From NCBI GenBank assembly GCA_017506175.1, contig JAFVNW010000002.1:1-64000 (forward strand): DNA of 64,000 nt. The letters run 5' to 3'. The notes under the pieces were generated by a model, which was not told the DNA's origin, searched no databases, and saw nothing but the letters and a program-made list of their open reading frames with translations. Positions 8,667 through 17,985 of the stretch are shown here, one piece after another (the stretch's first letter is position 1; each line of letters begins with the position of its first letter). The position numbers were made by a program, and so were the translations under genes. The stretch is from Bacteroidales bacterium (lineage in GTDB: Bacteria; Bacteroidota; Bacteroidia; Bacteroidales; WCHB1-69).

Positions 8667-8700
8667 AAGCCAAGAGCAAAACACTCTTGGCTTTTTTTTT
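8667..8700 (+). terminator. Rho-independent terminator
   Basis: AAGCCAAGAG pairs with CTCTTGGCTT around a 7-base loop, followed by a run of T. It ends the Rpn-type transcript and, read the other way, could also serve the convergent biotin carrier gene. Confidence 0.85.
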
Positions 8701-8724
8701 CGGTTGGTCAATGGAAAACTCTGA

Positions 8725-9195
8725 CTACTCGATGGTAAGCAGTACGTCGCCTTCCATGACAGCGTCGCGTTGTTTAACGCGGATGCCTTTCACCACGCCG
8801 GCTTTGGGCGCGTCGATGTTGTTTTCCATCTTCATGGCTTCCAGCAGAATCAGGTGCTGGCCAGCGGTCACGGTGTCGCCTTCGCGAACGAACAGGTCGA
8901 GGACTGTGCCCGGGAGGGGTGATTTGACTGCCATTCCGGCACCACTGGCAGCGGGAGCTGGAGCTGCGGCGGGGGCGGGAGCAGCAGCGGGAGCGGCTTG
9001 CGGTGCAGCGGCTACGGCTGCAGTTGCAGCGGGACGGGCTACCGGCTTCGGAGCGGCTGGCATTTTCACATTCGTCATATCCATTTCCACCTCGTAGTTT
9101 TTGCCGTTTACAGCCACTTGAGCCTTGTTATCTTCGATGCCGACAATGTCCACTGAGTATTCATTGCCATTGATTTTGAATTTGTAATTTTTCAC
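8725..9195 (-). CDS. Biotin carboxyl carrier subunit of a decarboxylase/carboxylase
   Basis: A 156-residue protein. Residues 1-45 form a small beta-rich domain, 46-87 an Ala/Pro-rich flexible linker, and about 88-156 a biotinyl domain with the EAMKMEN motif whose first Lys after Met carries biotin. The arrangement is that of the gamma subunit of methylmalonyl-CoA or glutaconyl-CoA decarboxylases. It moves CO2 between the carboxyltransferase and the membrane subunit. It is the last gene of the operon with the two genes to its right. Confidence 0.88.
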   Translation of the reverse strand: MKNYKFKINGNEYSVDIVGIEDNKAQVAVNGKNYEVEMDMTNVKMPAAPKPVARPAATAAVAAAPQAAPAAAPAPAAAPAPAASGAGMAVKSPLPGTVLDLFVREGDTVTAGQHLILLEAMKMENNIDAPKAGVVKGIRVKQRDAVMEGDVLLTIE

Positions 9196-9316
9196 GGTTA
9201 TTAATTGTTTAATTGTTATTGATTAATTGCTTGATTCCTTGTTTGCTTAATCGCTTAATCGTTTATCTGTTCAACGGGTCGGCGGTTCCACATTTCTATT
9301 CACTGTTCACCAATCA

Positions 9317-10312
9317 CTATGACTTCGGATTGCGTTTGAAATTGAAGTACTTTTGTCCCCACGGGGATGCTTCATTGAGGTTGGTGAAGGTGAGAACCTC
9401 GCTTTCTTGGTCGTGTTGGGTGTCTAAATAGAGGTATAGAGCGGTAAATACGGCCACTTTTTCCTCCTCGGTGGCATCGCCCATTTCTTGGTTCAATGCA
9501 GTGACGATGGCGGCCAGCTCTTCGTCGGACGGTTTGCCGCCGGCAGTCGGAGCGGGTTGTGTCGCCGGCTTCGCCTCTTTCTTACCTGATTTGACGTTGA
9601 ATCCTTTCTTGGAGTAATGTCCGAAAATTTTCAGGATAATGTAGATAAAGGCTAGAACGGTAAACACGATGCTCATGGAGGTGAGGGCCATCTTGATGCC
9701 GAAGCGGTCGGTCTTGGCCAATCTGTCGGACTTGGTTTCGCCGTTGAGCACTGTGTTGTTGGAGCCTGGGGTGAAGAAGTCCAGAATGTCCATTTTCGAA
9801 GTGTCGCCATCTTTTACGCAGCCGTACGACACGCAAGTGTCACGCAGTATCGGGGGGAATTCCATAATATCGATGAGCGTTTTGCCATCGGAACCGATTA
9901 AAGCCACGTAGTTGGTCTGGTCGGGGGTGAAACTCACGTGGAAAGTGCCGTAGGTCGGATCGCCATCCAAGAAGAAAACGACGCAGCTGCGTTGTTGCAG
10001 GAGGGTTTTGGGGTCGCCGGTGGGGATGTTGTAGCACTTTTTCTTGAATTTGTCCAAAGCATCCTTGTCCTTTTGTGCGGCGGCGAAGCCTGTCGTATCG
10101 TTTGTGAGGTAGCAACCGCCGACGTTCACGGAGTTGTAGGCGCTATTGTAGATTTCCACCCATGGTGTTGGACGGCTGTACTCATCGGTGAAGTTGTCTT
10201 CGTTCTTGATGAGGATTTCGTTCAAGCGCAGGTCAACGATGGACTGTGCCGGAAGGGAAATCGCAGCTACAACCAATGCGAAGGTGAGTAATAATTGTTT
10301 GATAATCTTCAT
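9317..10312 (-). CDS. OadG-family subunit with an N-terminal lamin-tail domain
   Basis: A 331-residue protein made of a signal peptide (1-22), a lamin-tail-like domain (about 24-185; LRLNEILIKN, WVEIYNS, PGSNNT), a membrane helix (about 208-229, SIVFTVLAFIYIILKIF), a charged linker, and a cytosolic tail with a short acidic helix region. The helix plus tail match the OadG/MmdD delta-gamma subunit that anchors sodium-pumping decarboxylases. The exported lamin-tail domain is extra compared with classical OadG proteins of about 80-100 residues. Its position between carboxyltransferase and biotin carrier supports the assignment. Confidence 0.8.
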   Translation of the reverse strand: MKIIKQLLLTFALVVAAISLPAQSIVDLRLNEILIKNEDNFTDEYSRPTPWVEIYNSAYNSVNVGGCYLTNDTTGFAAAQKDKDALDKFKKKCYNIPTGDPKTLLQQRSCVVFFLDGDPTYGTFHVSFTPDQTNYVALIGSDGKTLIDIMEFPPILRDTCVSYGCVKDGDTSKMDILDFFTPGSNNTVLNGETKSDRLAKTDRFGIKMALTSMSIVFTVLAFIYIILKIFGHYSKKGFNVKSGKKEAKPATQPAPTAGGKPSDEELAAIVTALNQEMGDATEEEKVAVFTALYLYLDTQHDQESEVLTFTNLNEASPWGQKYFNFKRNPKS

Positions 10313-10333
10313 TCTATTGTTGATTTAGATGGA

Positions 10334-11893
10334 TTATAATGGGAGGTTATCGTGTTTCTTGGCCGGGTTCTCAAGGTGTTTGGTCTTGAGTGATTCGAGG
10401 GCGCGGATGACTCTGAAGCGGGTGTTACGCGGTTCAATCACATCGTCGATGTAGCCGTATTTGGCTGCCACGTAAGGATTGGAGAATGCCTTGGTGTATT
10501 CGGCCTCTTTTTCGTTCATGAAATCGGCTTTCTTTTCGGGTTCTTCAATGGCCTTGATGTCCTTGCTGTAGAGGATTTCAACGGCGCCTTTGCCGCCCAT
10601 GACGGCGATTTCGGCGGTCGGCCAGGCATAGTTGATGTCGCCGCGAAGCTGTTTGGAGCTCATCACGCAGTAAGCGCCGCCGTAGTCTTTGCGGAGGATG
10701 ACGGTCACTTTCGGGACGGTGGCTTCGCCGTATGCGTACATCAGTTTGGCTCCGTGGAGGATGATGCCGCCGTATTCTTGACCAGTTCCGGGTAGGAAGC
10801 CGGGAACGTCAACTAAGGTGACCAGCGGGATGTTGAAGGCGTCGCAGAAGCGGATGAAGCGGGCACCCTTGCGGGAGGCGTTGATGTCGAGCACACCAGC
10901 CAAATAGTTGGGTTGGTTGGCCACGATGCCTACGGACATGCCGTTGAAGCGGGCGAAGCCGACCACAATATTGCGGGCGTACATCGGTTGGATTTCAAGG
11001 AATTCGCCGTTGTCCACGATGCTGCTGATGACGGATTTCACATCGTAGGGCTTGTTCGGGTTGTCGGGGATAATGCTGTTGAGTACGTCGTCGAGGCGGT
11101 TGATGGGGTCTTCGCAGGTGTAGCGGGGGGCAGACTCCATGTTGTTGGAGGGCAGGTAGCTGAGCAGCTGGCGAATCATTGCAATGCCTTCGTCTTCGGT
11201 ATCCACGGCGAAGGAGCAGACACCCGACTTTGTGGCGTGTACATTGGCGCCGCCGAGTTCTTCCACACTGACAGTCTCACCGGTAACGGTTTTCACAACC
11301 TTCGGGCCAGTGATGAACATGTAGCTGGTGTTCTTGGCCATCATAATGAAGTCGGTGAGGGCGGGAGAATATACCGCGCCGCCAGCGCAGGGACCGAAGA
11401 TGGCAGAGATCTGCGGAACAACACCGGATGCAAGAATGTTGCGTTGGAAAATTTCGGCATAGCCGGCCAAGCTGTTGACACCTTCTTGGATGCGGGCTCC
11501 GCCAGAGTCGTTGAAGCCGATGACGGGAGCGCCCATCTTCATGGCCTGGTCCATCACCTTGCATATTTTGTTGGCAACGGTTTCGGAAAGGGAGCCGCCG
11601 CTAACGGTAAAGTCTTGTGAGTAAACGAAAACCAATCTGCCGTCAACGGTGCCGTAGCCGGTAATCACGCCATCGGTGAGTGTGTGCTCCTTGTCAAGGC
11701 CGAAGTTGGTGCAGCGGTGGGTTACAAACATGTCGAACTCCTCGAAGCTGCCTTCGTCCAAGAATTTCAGGATTCGCTCTCTTGCGGTGTACTTGCCCTG
11801 GGCGTGCTGCTTTTCAATGCGTTTCTCGCCGCCGGCAATGCGAGCTTTCTCTCTTAATTCCAAAAGCTCGTTGATTTTGTCTTGCATTGTCAT
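10334..11893 (-). CDS. mmdA: Acyl-CoA carboxyltransferase (methylmalonyl-CoA decarboxylase alpha / propionyl-CoA carboxylase beta)
   Basis: A 519-residue member of the biotin-dependent carboxyltransferase family: N-terminal crotonase-fold half with SGGARIQEG and [12 protein letters not shown]-terminal half with [14 protein letters not shown] and [13 protein letters not shown]. It transfers CO2 between methylmalonyl-CoA/propionyl-CoA and carrier-bound biotin. With an OadG protein and a biotin carrier downstream, the operon most likely encodes a sodium-pumping methylmalonyl-CoA decarboxylase, used in the succinate-to-propionate route common in Bacteroidota. The alternative, propionyl-CoA carboxylase, would need a biotin carboxylase that is not here. 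Confidence 0.85.
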   Translation of the reverse strand: MTMQDKINELLELREKARIAGGEKRIEKQHAQGKYTARERILKFLDEGSFEEFDMFVTHRCTNFGLDKEHTLTDGVITGYGTVDGRLVFVYSQDFTVSGGSLSETVANKICKVMDQAMKMGAPVIGFNDSGGARIQEGVNSLAGYAEIFQRNILASGVVPQISAIFGPCAGGAVYSPALTDFIMMAKNTSYMFITGPKVVKTVTGETVSVEELGGANVHATKSGVCSFAVDTEDEGIAMIRQLLSYLPSNNMESAPRYTCEDPINRLDDVLNSIIPDNPNKPYDVKSVISSIVDNGEFLEIQPMYARNIVVGFARFNGMSVGIVANQPNYLAGVLDINASRKGARFIRFCDAFNIPLVTLVDVPGFLPGTGQEYGGIILHGAKLMYAYGEATVPKVTVILRKDYGGAYCVMSSKQLRGDINYAWPTAEIAVMGGKGAVEILYSKDIKAIEEPEKKADFMNEKEAEYTKAFSNPYVAAKYGYIDDVIEPRNTRFRVIRALESLKTKHLENPAKKHDNLPL

Positions 11894-11994
11894 ATTCTGT
11901 TCGGTTTATTGATTTATAATGCTGCGGATTTTGCATCCTTCAAATTCGTAAGCTATTGATTATTCAGTAATTAAAAGCATGCAAAATTTGGTTG

Positions 11995-12002
11995 CAAATT
12001 TA
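11995..12002 (-). promoter_or_regulatory. Minus-7 box (TAAATTTG) of the decarboxylase operon
   Basis: TAAATTTG on the minus strand about 100 bases before the carboxyltransferase start. The 11894-12360 gap has no gene; besides this box it holds the tRNA promoter and AT-rich DNA. Confidence 0.5.
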
Positions 12003-12338
12003 CATTTTTTTCCTTATACGTCAACAGTTTTTTGCTGAAAAAATATACGATTCTCTACAATCGTGAAATTGGAGGAAAAGTGGATTGATATCAGTGATGG
12101 GTGAACTGAATTATGTGGTGGACAGGGAAAGAGTCGAAGTCAGCTTTCCGCCTTCAAATCAAAACCCACCAATCCTTTTAAAATTACAGATTTTTGGATT
12201 TATTCTTCAAAAAAATGAGGAATCGGCGGCAACCGAATTTGTTTTTTTTTTGCTTAGATGTTTTAGTGTGTTAAAAATCAATAATTTACGTTAAAATAAA
12301 AAAATCTTTCAAATGATTGTCAATTCAAAATAAAGTTC

Positions 12339-12346
12339 TATTTTTG
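12339..12346 (+). promoter_or_regulatory. Promoter of tRNA-Lys (TATTTTTG)
   Basis: TATTTTTG with TTG at 12317-12319 exactly 19 bases upstream gives a full minus-33/minus-7 pair, 17 bases before the tRNA. Confidence 0.7.
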
Positions 12347-12363
12347 CCGTCTCTAAACAAGGG

Positions 12364-12436
12364 GTCCCAGTAGCTCAGCAGGTAGAGCACATCCCTTTTA
12401 AGGATGGGGTCCTGGGTTCGAATCCCAGCTGAGACA
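12364..12436 (+). tRNA. tRNA-Lys (anticodon TTT)
   Basis: A full cloverleaf can be drawn: acceptor GTCCCAG with CTGAGAC (one C-A mismatch), D stem GCTC/GAGC, anticodon stem CATCC/GGATG with loop CTTTTAA (anticodon TTT) and T stem CTGGG/CCCAG with loop TTCGAAT. The CCA end is not encoded. Confidence 0.95.
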
Positions 12437-12440
12437 CAAA

Positions 12441-12467
12441 TTCCCGCTATATGCGGGATTTTTTTTT
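12441..12467 (+). terminator. Terminator of tRNA-Lys
   Basis: CCCGC (12443-12447) pairs with GCGGG (12453-12457) around TATAT, followed by nine T after one A. Confidence 0.8.
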
Positions 12468-12638
12468 ACCGAGTTCCACGTTTCTGAACTTTTTGTACGC
12501 GAAAAAAACTACTGTATTTTTTGTAGCGTGTTTTTGTGTTGGTGTTTTTCACATCCTTTTTGCTTGAAAAGAATCAAAGAGATGGACAACCACTATGAAG
12601 TGTGTGGTTGTGAGGCTTGTTGCCGGTGTATTTCGCCC

Positions 12639-13571
12639 TCACCTTCCGGAGTTCCGCTCCCAGAACACGCCGTCGTTGAAACCTTGTATCCCGTTGTCTT
12701 GCTCGGCTTGGAGCAGCCGCTTCGCTGCTAATAGCGCGTATTCCTCGCTGATTTCCACGCCGCAGAAATGACGCCCCAGCTTCTTCGCTGTCACGGAAGT
12801 GGTGCCGCTGCCTAAAAACGGGTCAAAAACGAGTCCGCCCTTCGGACAGGAGGCCAGAATCAACTTGGCCAACAGTTTCTCCGGCTTCTGTGTTGGATGG
12901 TCGGTGTTTTCAGGCATCGACCAGAACGGAACCGTCAGGTCGTCCCAGAAATTTGACGGGTGTGTGAGTCGGAAATTACCCTCCTGCGTCTCCTCCCAAT
13001 CCTTCGGCCTGCCATTGTCCCTATAGGGGGCTATCACCCTTCTTTTCTGCATAACCGATTCAATATCAAAATAATACGACTTTTTATCCAGGACAGCGAA
13101 CCAGATGTCCTCCATTGAGTTTTTCCAATTTCGTTTTGCGCCGCGCCCCTTTTCCCGCTGCCACGTAATGCGGTTGAGCACATTGGCATTTTCGCTTAAC
13201 ACCTCATAAACCGCACTTGAACTTTTCCAGTCGCAGCAGACGTAGATGCTACACGTCGGCTTGCCCAGCGCAATCACTTTCGGCAGCCATTTGCGCAGAT
13301 AATCCTTGTATTCCGCCTCATCCATTTCCTTGAATTTCAATCCCGCGAAATTCTTCGCAAGGTTGTATGGCGGGTCAATCACAATCAGGTCGGCCGATTG
13401 TTTCGGCAGGAAATCGATGACTTGAAACAAATCCTGATTGATTGTTGTATCGATGATTTCCTCAATAGTGCAGGGTTTGGAAAACGTAGAAAGAAACGGG
13501 AGAAGTCCTTCGCGCTCCTTCTGCGAAATGCTCAAAGTCCTGTTTCGCCCTGCACGTTTCTTTCCAGCCAT
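12639..13571 (-). CDS. Site-specific DNA methyltransferase (DPPY type, beta order)
   Basis: I place the start at the ATG at 13571 (310 residues); the ORF upstream of it is a low-complexity shadow of mlaF. Motif IV DPPYNL (66-71) precedes the AdoMet motif FLGSG (252-256), the beta-class order of adenine-N6 or cytosine-N4 methyltransferases; HPTQKP lies before motif I. No restriction endonuclease is adjacent, so it behaves as an orphan methyltransferase that may serve regulation or phage defence. The recognition site cannot be read from the sequence. The N-terminal 45 residues are basic and may bind DNA. Confidence 0.85.
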   Translation of the reverse strand: MAGKKRAGRNRTLSISQKEREGLLPFLSTFSKPCTIEEIIDTTINQDLFQVIDFLPKQSADLIVIDPPYNLAKNFAGLKFKEMDEAEYKDYLRKWLPKVIALGKPTCSIYVCCDWKSSSAVYEVLSENANVLNRITWQREKGRGAKRNWKNSMEDIWFAVLDKKSYYFDIESVMQKRRVIAPYRDNGRPKDWEETQEGNFRLTHPSNFWDDLTVPFWSMPENTDHPTQKPEKLLAKLILASCPKGGLVFDPFLGSGTTSVTAKKLGRHFCGVEISEEYALLAAKRLLQAEQDNGIQGFNDGVFWERNSGR

Positions 13572-13585
13572 ATATTCATTTTTCC

Positions 13586-14341
13586 CTACTTCATCTTCTC
13601 TCTGATCCGTTGTGTCAGCGGTTGGGCGAAGATGAAGTCGTTGAGCTTTTCGTTGTCGGAGGTGAGGACGTTGTCCTTGTTGCCGCGCCATTCGAGGTTT
13701 CCCTGGTAGATGAAGGAGATGGTTTCGCCGATGGTGATGACGGAGTTGATGTCGTGGGTGTTGACGACGGTGGTGATGTCGAATTCGTGGGTGATATCGA
13801 TGATGAGTTCGTCGATGAGGAGGGAGGTTTTGGGGTCGAGGCCGGAGTTGGGCTCGTCGCAGAAGAGGTAACGCGGTTTGCAAGCGATGGCTCGGGCGAT
13901 GGCGGCGCGCTTTTTCATGCCGCCGCTCAGTTCGGCGGGGTAGAGGTGGTTGGAACCAGCCAAGTCAACGTGTTGGAGGCAGAAATTGACGCGCTCGATT
14001 TTCTCGTCGTAACTTTGGTTCGTCAGCATCGTGAGCGGGAACATCACGTTCTCCTCGATGGTCATGGAGTCGAAGAGCGCGGCCCCCTGGAACACCATGC
14101 CCATCTCTGTGCGGATTTCCTGCTTCTCCTTGGCAGTGAATTGGTTGAAATTGCGGTCGTTATACAGAATTTCGCCCTCTTCAGGGGTGAGCAACCCAAT
14201 CAAACATTTCATCATCACGGTCTTACCTGATCCCGACCGCCCGATGATGAGGTTCACCTTGCCCTGCTCAAACTGCGTGTTAATGCGCTTCAGCACTTGC
14301 CGCTCACCAAAATACTTGGAAACATTCTTGATTTCTATCAT
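13586..14341 (-). CDS. mlaF: MlaF-like ABC ATP-binding protein (phospholipid transport)
   Basis: A 251-residue ATPase: Walker A GRSGSGKT (about 33-40), signature ELSGGMKKR, Walker B LFCDEPNSGLDP and switch His in VVNTHD. The SGGMKKR signature and EPNSGLDP are typical of Mla/TrgD-type lipid transporters. It lies just downstream of the mlaE-like permease, in the same direction, and together they would form the inner-membrane engine that moves phospholipid between the membranes. An mlaD-like substrate-binding gene is not found next to them. Confidence 0.88.
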   Translation of the reverse strand: MIEIKNVSKYFGERQVLKRINTQFEQGKVNLIIGRSGSGKTVMMKCLIGLLTPEEGEILYNDRNFNQFTAKEKQEIRTEMGMVFQGAALFDSMTIEENVMFPLTMLTNQSYDEKIERVNFCLQHVDLAGSNHLYPAELSGGMKKRAAIARAIACKPRYLFCDEPNSGLDPKTSLLIDELIIDITHEFDITTVVNTHDINSVITIGETISFIYQGNLEWRGNKDNVLTSDNEKLNDFIFAQPLTQRIREKMK

Positions 14342-14403
14342 TGTTGAGTATTGAGTTCTTATCTGTCTGCGGACTATGTCCGTGTCTTCTACTTCTTGCT
14401 TGC

Positions 14404-15147
14404 CTATAACATTACTTGTGTAATGACGAGGTTCAGCACGAGGATGATGAAACTGGAAACTACGATGCCGTTCACGTTGGCCTTGCCGAGTTCAAGTGCG
14501 CCACCTTCAATGCGGTAGCCATAAAACGATGATACTGTGGATAATACGAAGGCGAAGATGGTGGTTTTCGTCAAAACGTAGTAGATGTCGTACATGCGGA
14601 AGAAGGAGGTGAGGCCGTCATAAAACTCGTATGGAGAGGAGACGTGGGTGATTATGACGGTGATGTAGCCGCCGAAGAGGGCAAAGGCGATGGCGATGAT
14701 GATGAGAATGGGGATGGTGATGAGGGCGGCAATGATTTTGGGAAGGATGAGATGAGAGGCGGCGTTGATGCCCATGACTTCCAGTGCATCAATCTGTTCA
14801 GTAACGCGCATGCTTCCGATTTCGGAGGTGATGCGCGAGCCCAAGTTGCCTACCAGCAGCAGCGTGATGATGGTGGGACATAGCTCCATTACGACTGAGG
14901 TGCGGACGGTGAAACCCAGCGTCCATTTCGGGATCCATGGACTTTCAATTTGCAGCGCCGTTTGCGTGGTGATGACGCTGCCCATGCATACCGCCACGAT
15001 GCAGACAATCAGCAGGGAGCCCACGCCCATTGAGTTCATCTCGTCAATTAACTTGCGGAAGAACTCCGACCATTTGGCGGGCTTTGAGAATACTTTTTTC
15101 AGGAAGAGGAAGTATTCTCCGATGATTTCTAATGCTTTCTTTAACAT
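14404..15147 (-). CDS. mlaE: MlaE-like permease (phospholipid transport)
   Basis: A 247-residue integral membrane protein with about five hydrophobic segments and the MlaE-family blocks LRKLIDEMNSMGVGSLLIV-like opening, the GSRITSEIGSMRVTEQIDALEVMGI coupling stretch (part shown here only in brief) and a hydrophobic C-terminus. The EQIDALEVMG helix contacts the ATPase. Sits 62 bases upstream of mlaF on the same strand. Family assignment is firm; substrate by analogy is glycerophospholipid. Confidence 0.88.
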   Translation of the reverse strand: MLKKALEIIGEYFLFLKKVFSKPAKWSEFFRKLIDEMNSMGVGSLLIVCIVAVCMGSVITTQTALQIESPWIPKWTLGFTVRTSVVMELCPTIITLLLVGNLGSRITSEIGSMRVTEQIDALEVMGINAASHLILPKIIAALITIPILIIIAIAFALFGGYITVIITHVSSPYEFYDGLTSFFRMYDIYYVLTKTTIFAFVLSTVSSFYGYRIEGGALELGKANVNGIVVSSFIILVLNLVITQVML

Positions 15148-15198
15148 TTTTTATGTGATTAGTGGATTGTGATGAGTGATTTGAGAGGGATGAGCGGT

Positions 15199-16227
15199 TT
15201 ATGAGAACAAATCCGGTTGTTGTTCAGAAAAGCGAACTTTTCCCAGATGTTTGTAAGCCAAATCAGTGGCTTCGCGGCCGCGCGGAGTACGCATCAGATA
15301 GCCCTCTTGGATGAGGAATGGCTCGTACACCTCCTCAATGGTTCCGGAATCCTCGCCAACGGAGGTGGCGATGGTGGTGAGTCCGACTGGGCCGCCCTTG
15401 AATTTGTCGATGATGGTGGTGAGAATACGATTGTCCATCTCGTCGAGGCCGTGCTTGTCCACGTTCAGTGCGGAGAGGGCCACTTGGGTGATGTCGTAGT
15501 TGATGGTTCCATCGCCTTTGATTTGGGCGAAGTCGCGCACGCGGCGGAGCAATAGGTTGGCGATACGTGGGGTGCCGCGGCTGCGGCGGGCGATCTCAAG
15601 CGCGGCATTGTCGTTCAGGTCGATCTTGAGGATAGAGGCGGAGCGTTTGAGGATGCGCGACAGCGTGGGTGCATCGTAGTATTGGAGCCGCAGGTTGATG
15701 CCGAAGCGAGAGCGCAAAGGTGCTGTTAGTAGACCGCTGCGTGTGGTGGCTCCAACCAGCGTGAACGGGTTCAGGGCAATCTGCACGCTGCGGGCGCTCG
15801 GCCCCGACTCGATCATGATGTCGATTTTATAATCTTCCATCGCCGAATAGAGGTACTCCTCCACCACCGGCGACAAACGGTGAATCTCATCGATGAAGAG
15901 CACATCGTTGGGTTCCAGATTGGTGAGCAGGCCTGCTAATTCTCCGGGCTTGTCGATGACCGGTCCCGAAGTGACGCGCATGTTCACGCCCATCTCGTTG
16001 GCGATGATGTGCGAGAGCGTGGTCTTGCCCAAACCTGGTGGCCCGTGCAAAAGCACGTGGTCCAGCGCTTCCTTGCGCGCCTTTGCCGCCTGAACGAATA
16101 CCATGATGTTCTCAATCACCTTCTCCTGTCCGTAGAAATTATGGAAATCCGCGGGACGGATGGCTCTTTCGAACTCCTTCTCGGCTGCCGAAAGCCGCTT
16201 TTTCGACGGGTTGAGGTTGTCGTTCAT
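15199..16227 (-). CDS. ruvB: Holliday junction branch-migration ATPase RuvB
   Basis: A 342-residue protein of normal RuvB length. Walker [10 protein letters not shown], Walker B LFIDEIHR, sensor I GATTRSG with the Arg finger region following, and the C-terminal winged helix with [12 protein letters not shown]. With RuvA it drives branch migration of Holliday junctions, and RuvC resolves them. Neither ruvA nor ruvC is adjacent. It lies 51 bases upstream of mlaE on the same strand and may be co-transcribed with it. Confidence 0.97.
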   Translation of the reverse strand: MNDNLNPSKKRLSAAEKEFERAIRPADFHNFYGQEKVIENIMVFVQAAKARKEALDHVLLHGPPGLGKTTLSHIIANEMGVNMRVTSGPVIDKPGELAGLLTNLEPNDVLFIDEIHRLSPVVEEYLYSAMEDYKIDIMIESGPSARSVQIALNPFTLVGATTRSGLLTAPLRSRFGINLRLQYYDAPTLSRILKRSASILKIDLNDNAALEIARRSRGTPRIANLLLRRVRDFAQIKGDGTINYDITQVALSALNVDKHGLDEMDNRILTTIIDKFKGGPVGLTTIATSVGEDSGTIEEVYEPFLIQEGYLMRTPRGREATDLAYKHLGKVRFSEQQPDLFS

Positions 16228-16244
16228 ATATTTTATCCTATTTC

Positions 16245-17447
16245 TTAATCAGAATTCTTATCCAAGTCCCAGTATTTCACCCATTTGAAGTCCCCATCGC
16301 TGAAATCCTCCTGTGAGCCATTGTAAGATGGATTGGCAATGTACCATTGGGTGGATTCAAAAAACATCTGAAGTTTCTTGTCTTTGAAAACATATCCTCG
16401 GTAAGCCCACGGTAGATTCCGCATGATTCTTCGGGTGTAGTCGGAACAACGTTGGGGGATTTTTTCGGCAGCCTTGGGATTCTCTGACCAAATTTCGAGC
16501 ATCTGAGGCATATTCTCAAGCTGGTAATGATATTGCTTGGCCGCATAATTCTGGAGAGCGCGATCCAAACGACCATTTTTGTTGACCACCCCCAGAAGGT
16601 CGAAAATACAGGTCCGATGTTCTACGGTGAGTTCCCCATTCGGATGGAAGTTTTTTTTGTGGAAAGAAACACCATTTGAGACGATATGGAAAACGGCATA
16701 CTTTTCTGTCGAATCCCGCGGGGCCACAAAGAGGTCTTCTTCTATGCGCCCTTGTCCAGTCAGATGCCATTCATCGGCACTTTCAAAAAAAGTGGCCGGT
16801 ATCTGGAAACTCATTGGTTCTTCAGAATCAACCATATCAATATTCAAGGTAAAGTCGTCAATCTGATGATTGGCCCAACGGTTGGCTGCTGTCAAGGTAT
16901 AGAATATCTGTATGGGGAAGGCAATGTTCATAGAAACTTTGTATCTGTACTGGTGATGAATGGTGTTCACGCCGGGTTGGAATTCCGCCGTGAAGTAATA
17001 GACGTATTGGCCGTTAATACTTCCGATTGAGTGTATTAGTTCCTCATCACTTGTGTCGGCGTAGATAAACTTCCCATTTTGGTAATAAATGCTATCATTT
17101 CTGACAAGTGCCACTTTGTAGGGCAGCTCTTTCCCGTTCAAATTGACAGTAAAATCAGAGATGAAGGGATGACTGTTGCGGTAGTCCGAAAAGTTGGCAT
17201 TGTAGGGGGAAGGGGCTTCAAAGCCCACCAGCAGGGTTTTCGCTTTTGTGGGGTTGAAAAACTCGTAATTGACATCTATGATGGCGTAGTCGCCCTGACG
17301 GACGATACTCAGCACTTCTTTTTTCACGGAAATGTCCGTCTCCACAATGGGGATAAGCTGGTTGCCGGCGGCGTAAAAAACACCGTCGTTGGCACTTGCC
17401 GAAAGTGCCCAAGCAGCCAGAAATATCATAGTGAAGAGCTTTTTCAT
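16245..17447 (-). CDS. Exported DUF4424-like protein with C-terminal YARHG domain
   Basis: A 400-residue protein with a signal peptide (1-19, cut after ALSASA). The middle (about 20-260) resembles DUF4424-type beta-rich domains. The C-terminal about 75 residues match the YARHG domain ([18 protein letters not shown], then MFF and WYIANPSY), an extracellular domain of unknown function frequent in Bacteroidota and Firmicutes. Function unknown. Its start lies 11 bases after the DUF3791 gene at 17459 ends, so these may be one operon. Confidence 0.75.
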   Translation of the reverse strand: MKKLFTMIFLAAWALSASANDGVFYAAGNQLIPIVETDISVKKEVLSIVRQGDYAIIDVNYEFFNPTKAKTLLVGFEAPSPYNANFSDYRNSHPFISDFTVNLNGKELPYKVALVRNDSIYYQNGKFIYADTSDEELIHSIGSINGQYVYYFTAEFQPGVNTIHHQYRYKVSMNIAFPIQIFYTLTAANRWANHQIDDFTLNIDMVDSEEPMSFQIPATFFESADEWHLTGQGRIEEDLFVAPRDSTEKYAVFHIVSNGVSFHKKNFHPNGELTVEHRTCIFDLLGVVNKNGRLDRALQNYAAKQYHYQLENMPQMLEIWSENPKAAEKIPQRCSDYTRRIMRNLPWAYRGYVFKDKKLQMFFESTQWYIANPSYNGSQEDFSDGDFKWVKYWDLDKNSD

Positions 17448-17458
17448 GTGTTCTGTTA

Positions 17459-17680
17459 TTATTCTGATTCGATTTTATATCCGTATTCTATAAGTAATTC
17501 ATCTGCAAGATATTCGTCACTGAAACAATGCATATCCGCGACACCATTACTTATGAGGTCGTATGTTTGGGAATCGTAAAACTTGCCCAATGCTTCTTCG
17601 TATGACAATCCTGTTCGCTCGGCAAATAGTTTTACAATGCGGGCATATTTCTTTTGTAAAAGTATAGGATTCGCTTGCAT
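17459..17680 (-). CDS. DUF3791 family small protein (second copy)
   Basis: A 73-residue protein with the DUF3791 pattern: KYARIVKLFAERTGLSYEEAL near the start and a final YLADELLIEYGY segment. DUF3791 genes commonly flank DUF3990 genes; the role is unknown, perhaps an antitoxin- or partner-like one. Only two bases separate it from the DUF3990 gene. Confidence 0.75.
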   Translation of the reverse strand: MQANPILLQKKYARIVKLFAERTGLSYEEALGKFYDSQTYDLISNGVADMHCFSDEYLADELLIEYGYKIESE

Positions 17681-17682
17681 AC

Positions 17683-17985
17683 TTACAATTTTTTAGATGA
17701 TTGGAAATGCAGGTATTTGTCAAGAGTTTCTTGAGAAGTTATACAAATCTGATGATTAGGCTTTTTGAATTGCAATTGATCAAGAGCTTGTTCGCGAGTA
17801 TAGATACCTGAAAAATACAAATCAACAGTATCAAACACTTGATCATCAGCGATACCGCCTTCAATAATATCATAATCTTTGTGTGGCAATCCTTTACGGC
17901 ACGCTTTTCCAAAATCAAGTCTTGGACGGGAATGCAATAGGTCAGGTTTGCGGATTTCTAAGGTTGATGTGTGGTATAGAATCAT
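17683..17985 (-). CDS. DUF3990 family protein with an internal deletion
   Basis: A 100-residue protein. The start (LYHTSTLEIRKPDLLHSRPRLDFGKA) and the end (YDIIEGGIADDQVFDTVDLYF, QICITSQETLDKYLHF) both match DUF3990, but members usually run to about 160 residues, with a GFY(T/L)T...QA..W block after DFG. Here DFGK joins directly to the ACRKG segment, so about 60 central residues are missing in frame. DUF3990 is thought to share the ADP-ribosyltransferase fold; the missing piece would be part of its core, so this copy may be inactive. Its ATG overlaps the stop of the upstream DUF3791 gene (ATGA). Confidence 0.75.
   Translation of the reverse strand: MILYHTSTLEIRKPDLLHSRPRLDFGKACRKGLPHKDYDIIEGGIADDQVFDTVDLYFSGIYTREQALDQLQFKKPNHQICITSQETLDKYLHFQSSKKL

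Noticed and set aside
9196-9316. TTAATTGNTTN-like degenerate repeats between the biotin carrier and OadG genes
   Set aside because: Units are short and irregular; they look like AT-rich drift in a transcribed gap, not a CRISPR array or a true repeat family.
12528-12731. A 67-codon plus ORF after tRNA-Lys with several Cys
   Set aside because: Runs antisense into the end of the DNA methyltransferase gene and has no family match.
13572-13883. N-terminal extension of the DNA methyltransferase by 104 residues
   Set aside because: The extension is His/Arg/Gln-rich, lies antiframe within mlaF coding sequence and matches no methyltransferase.
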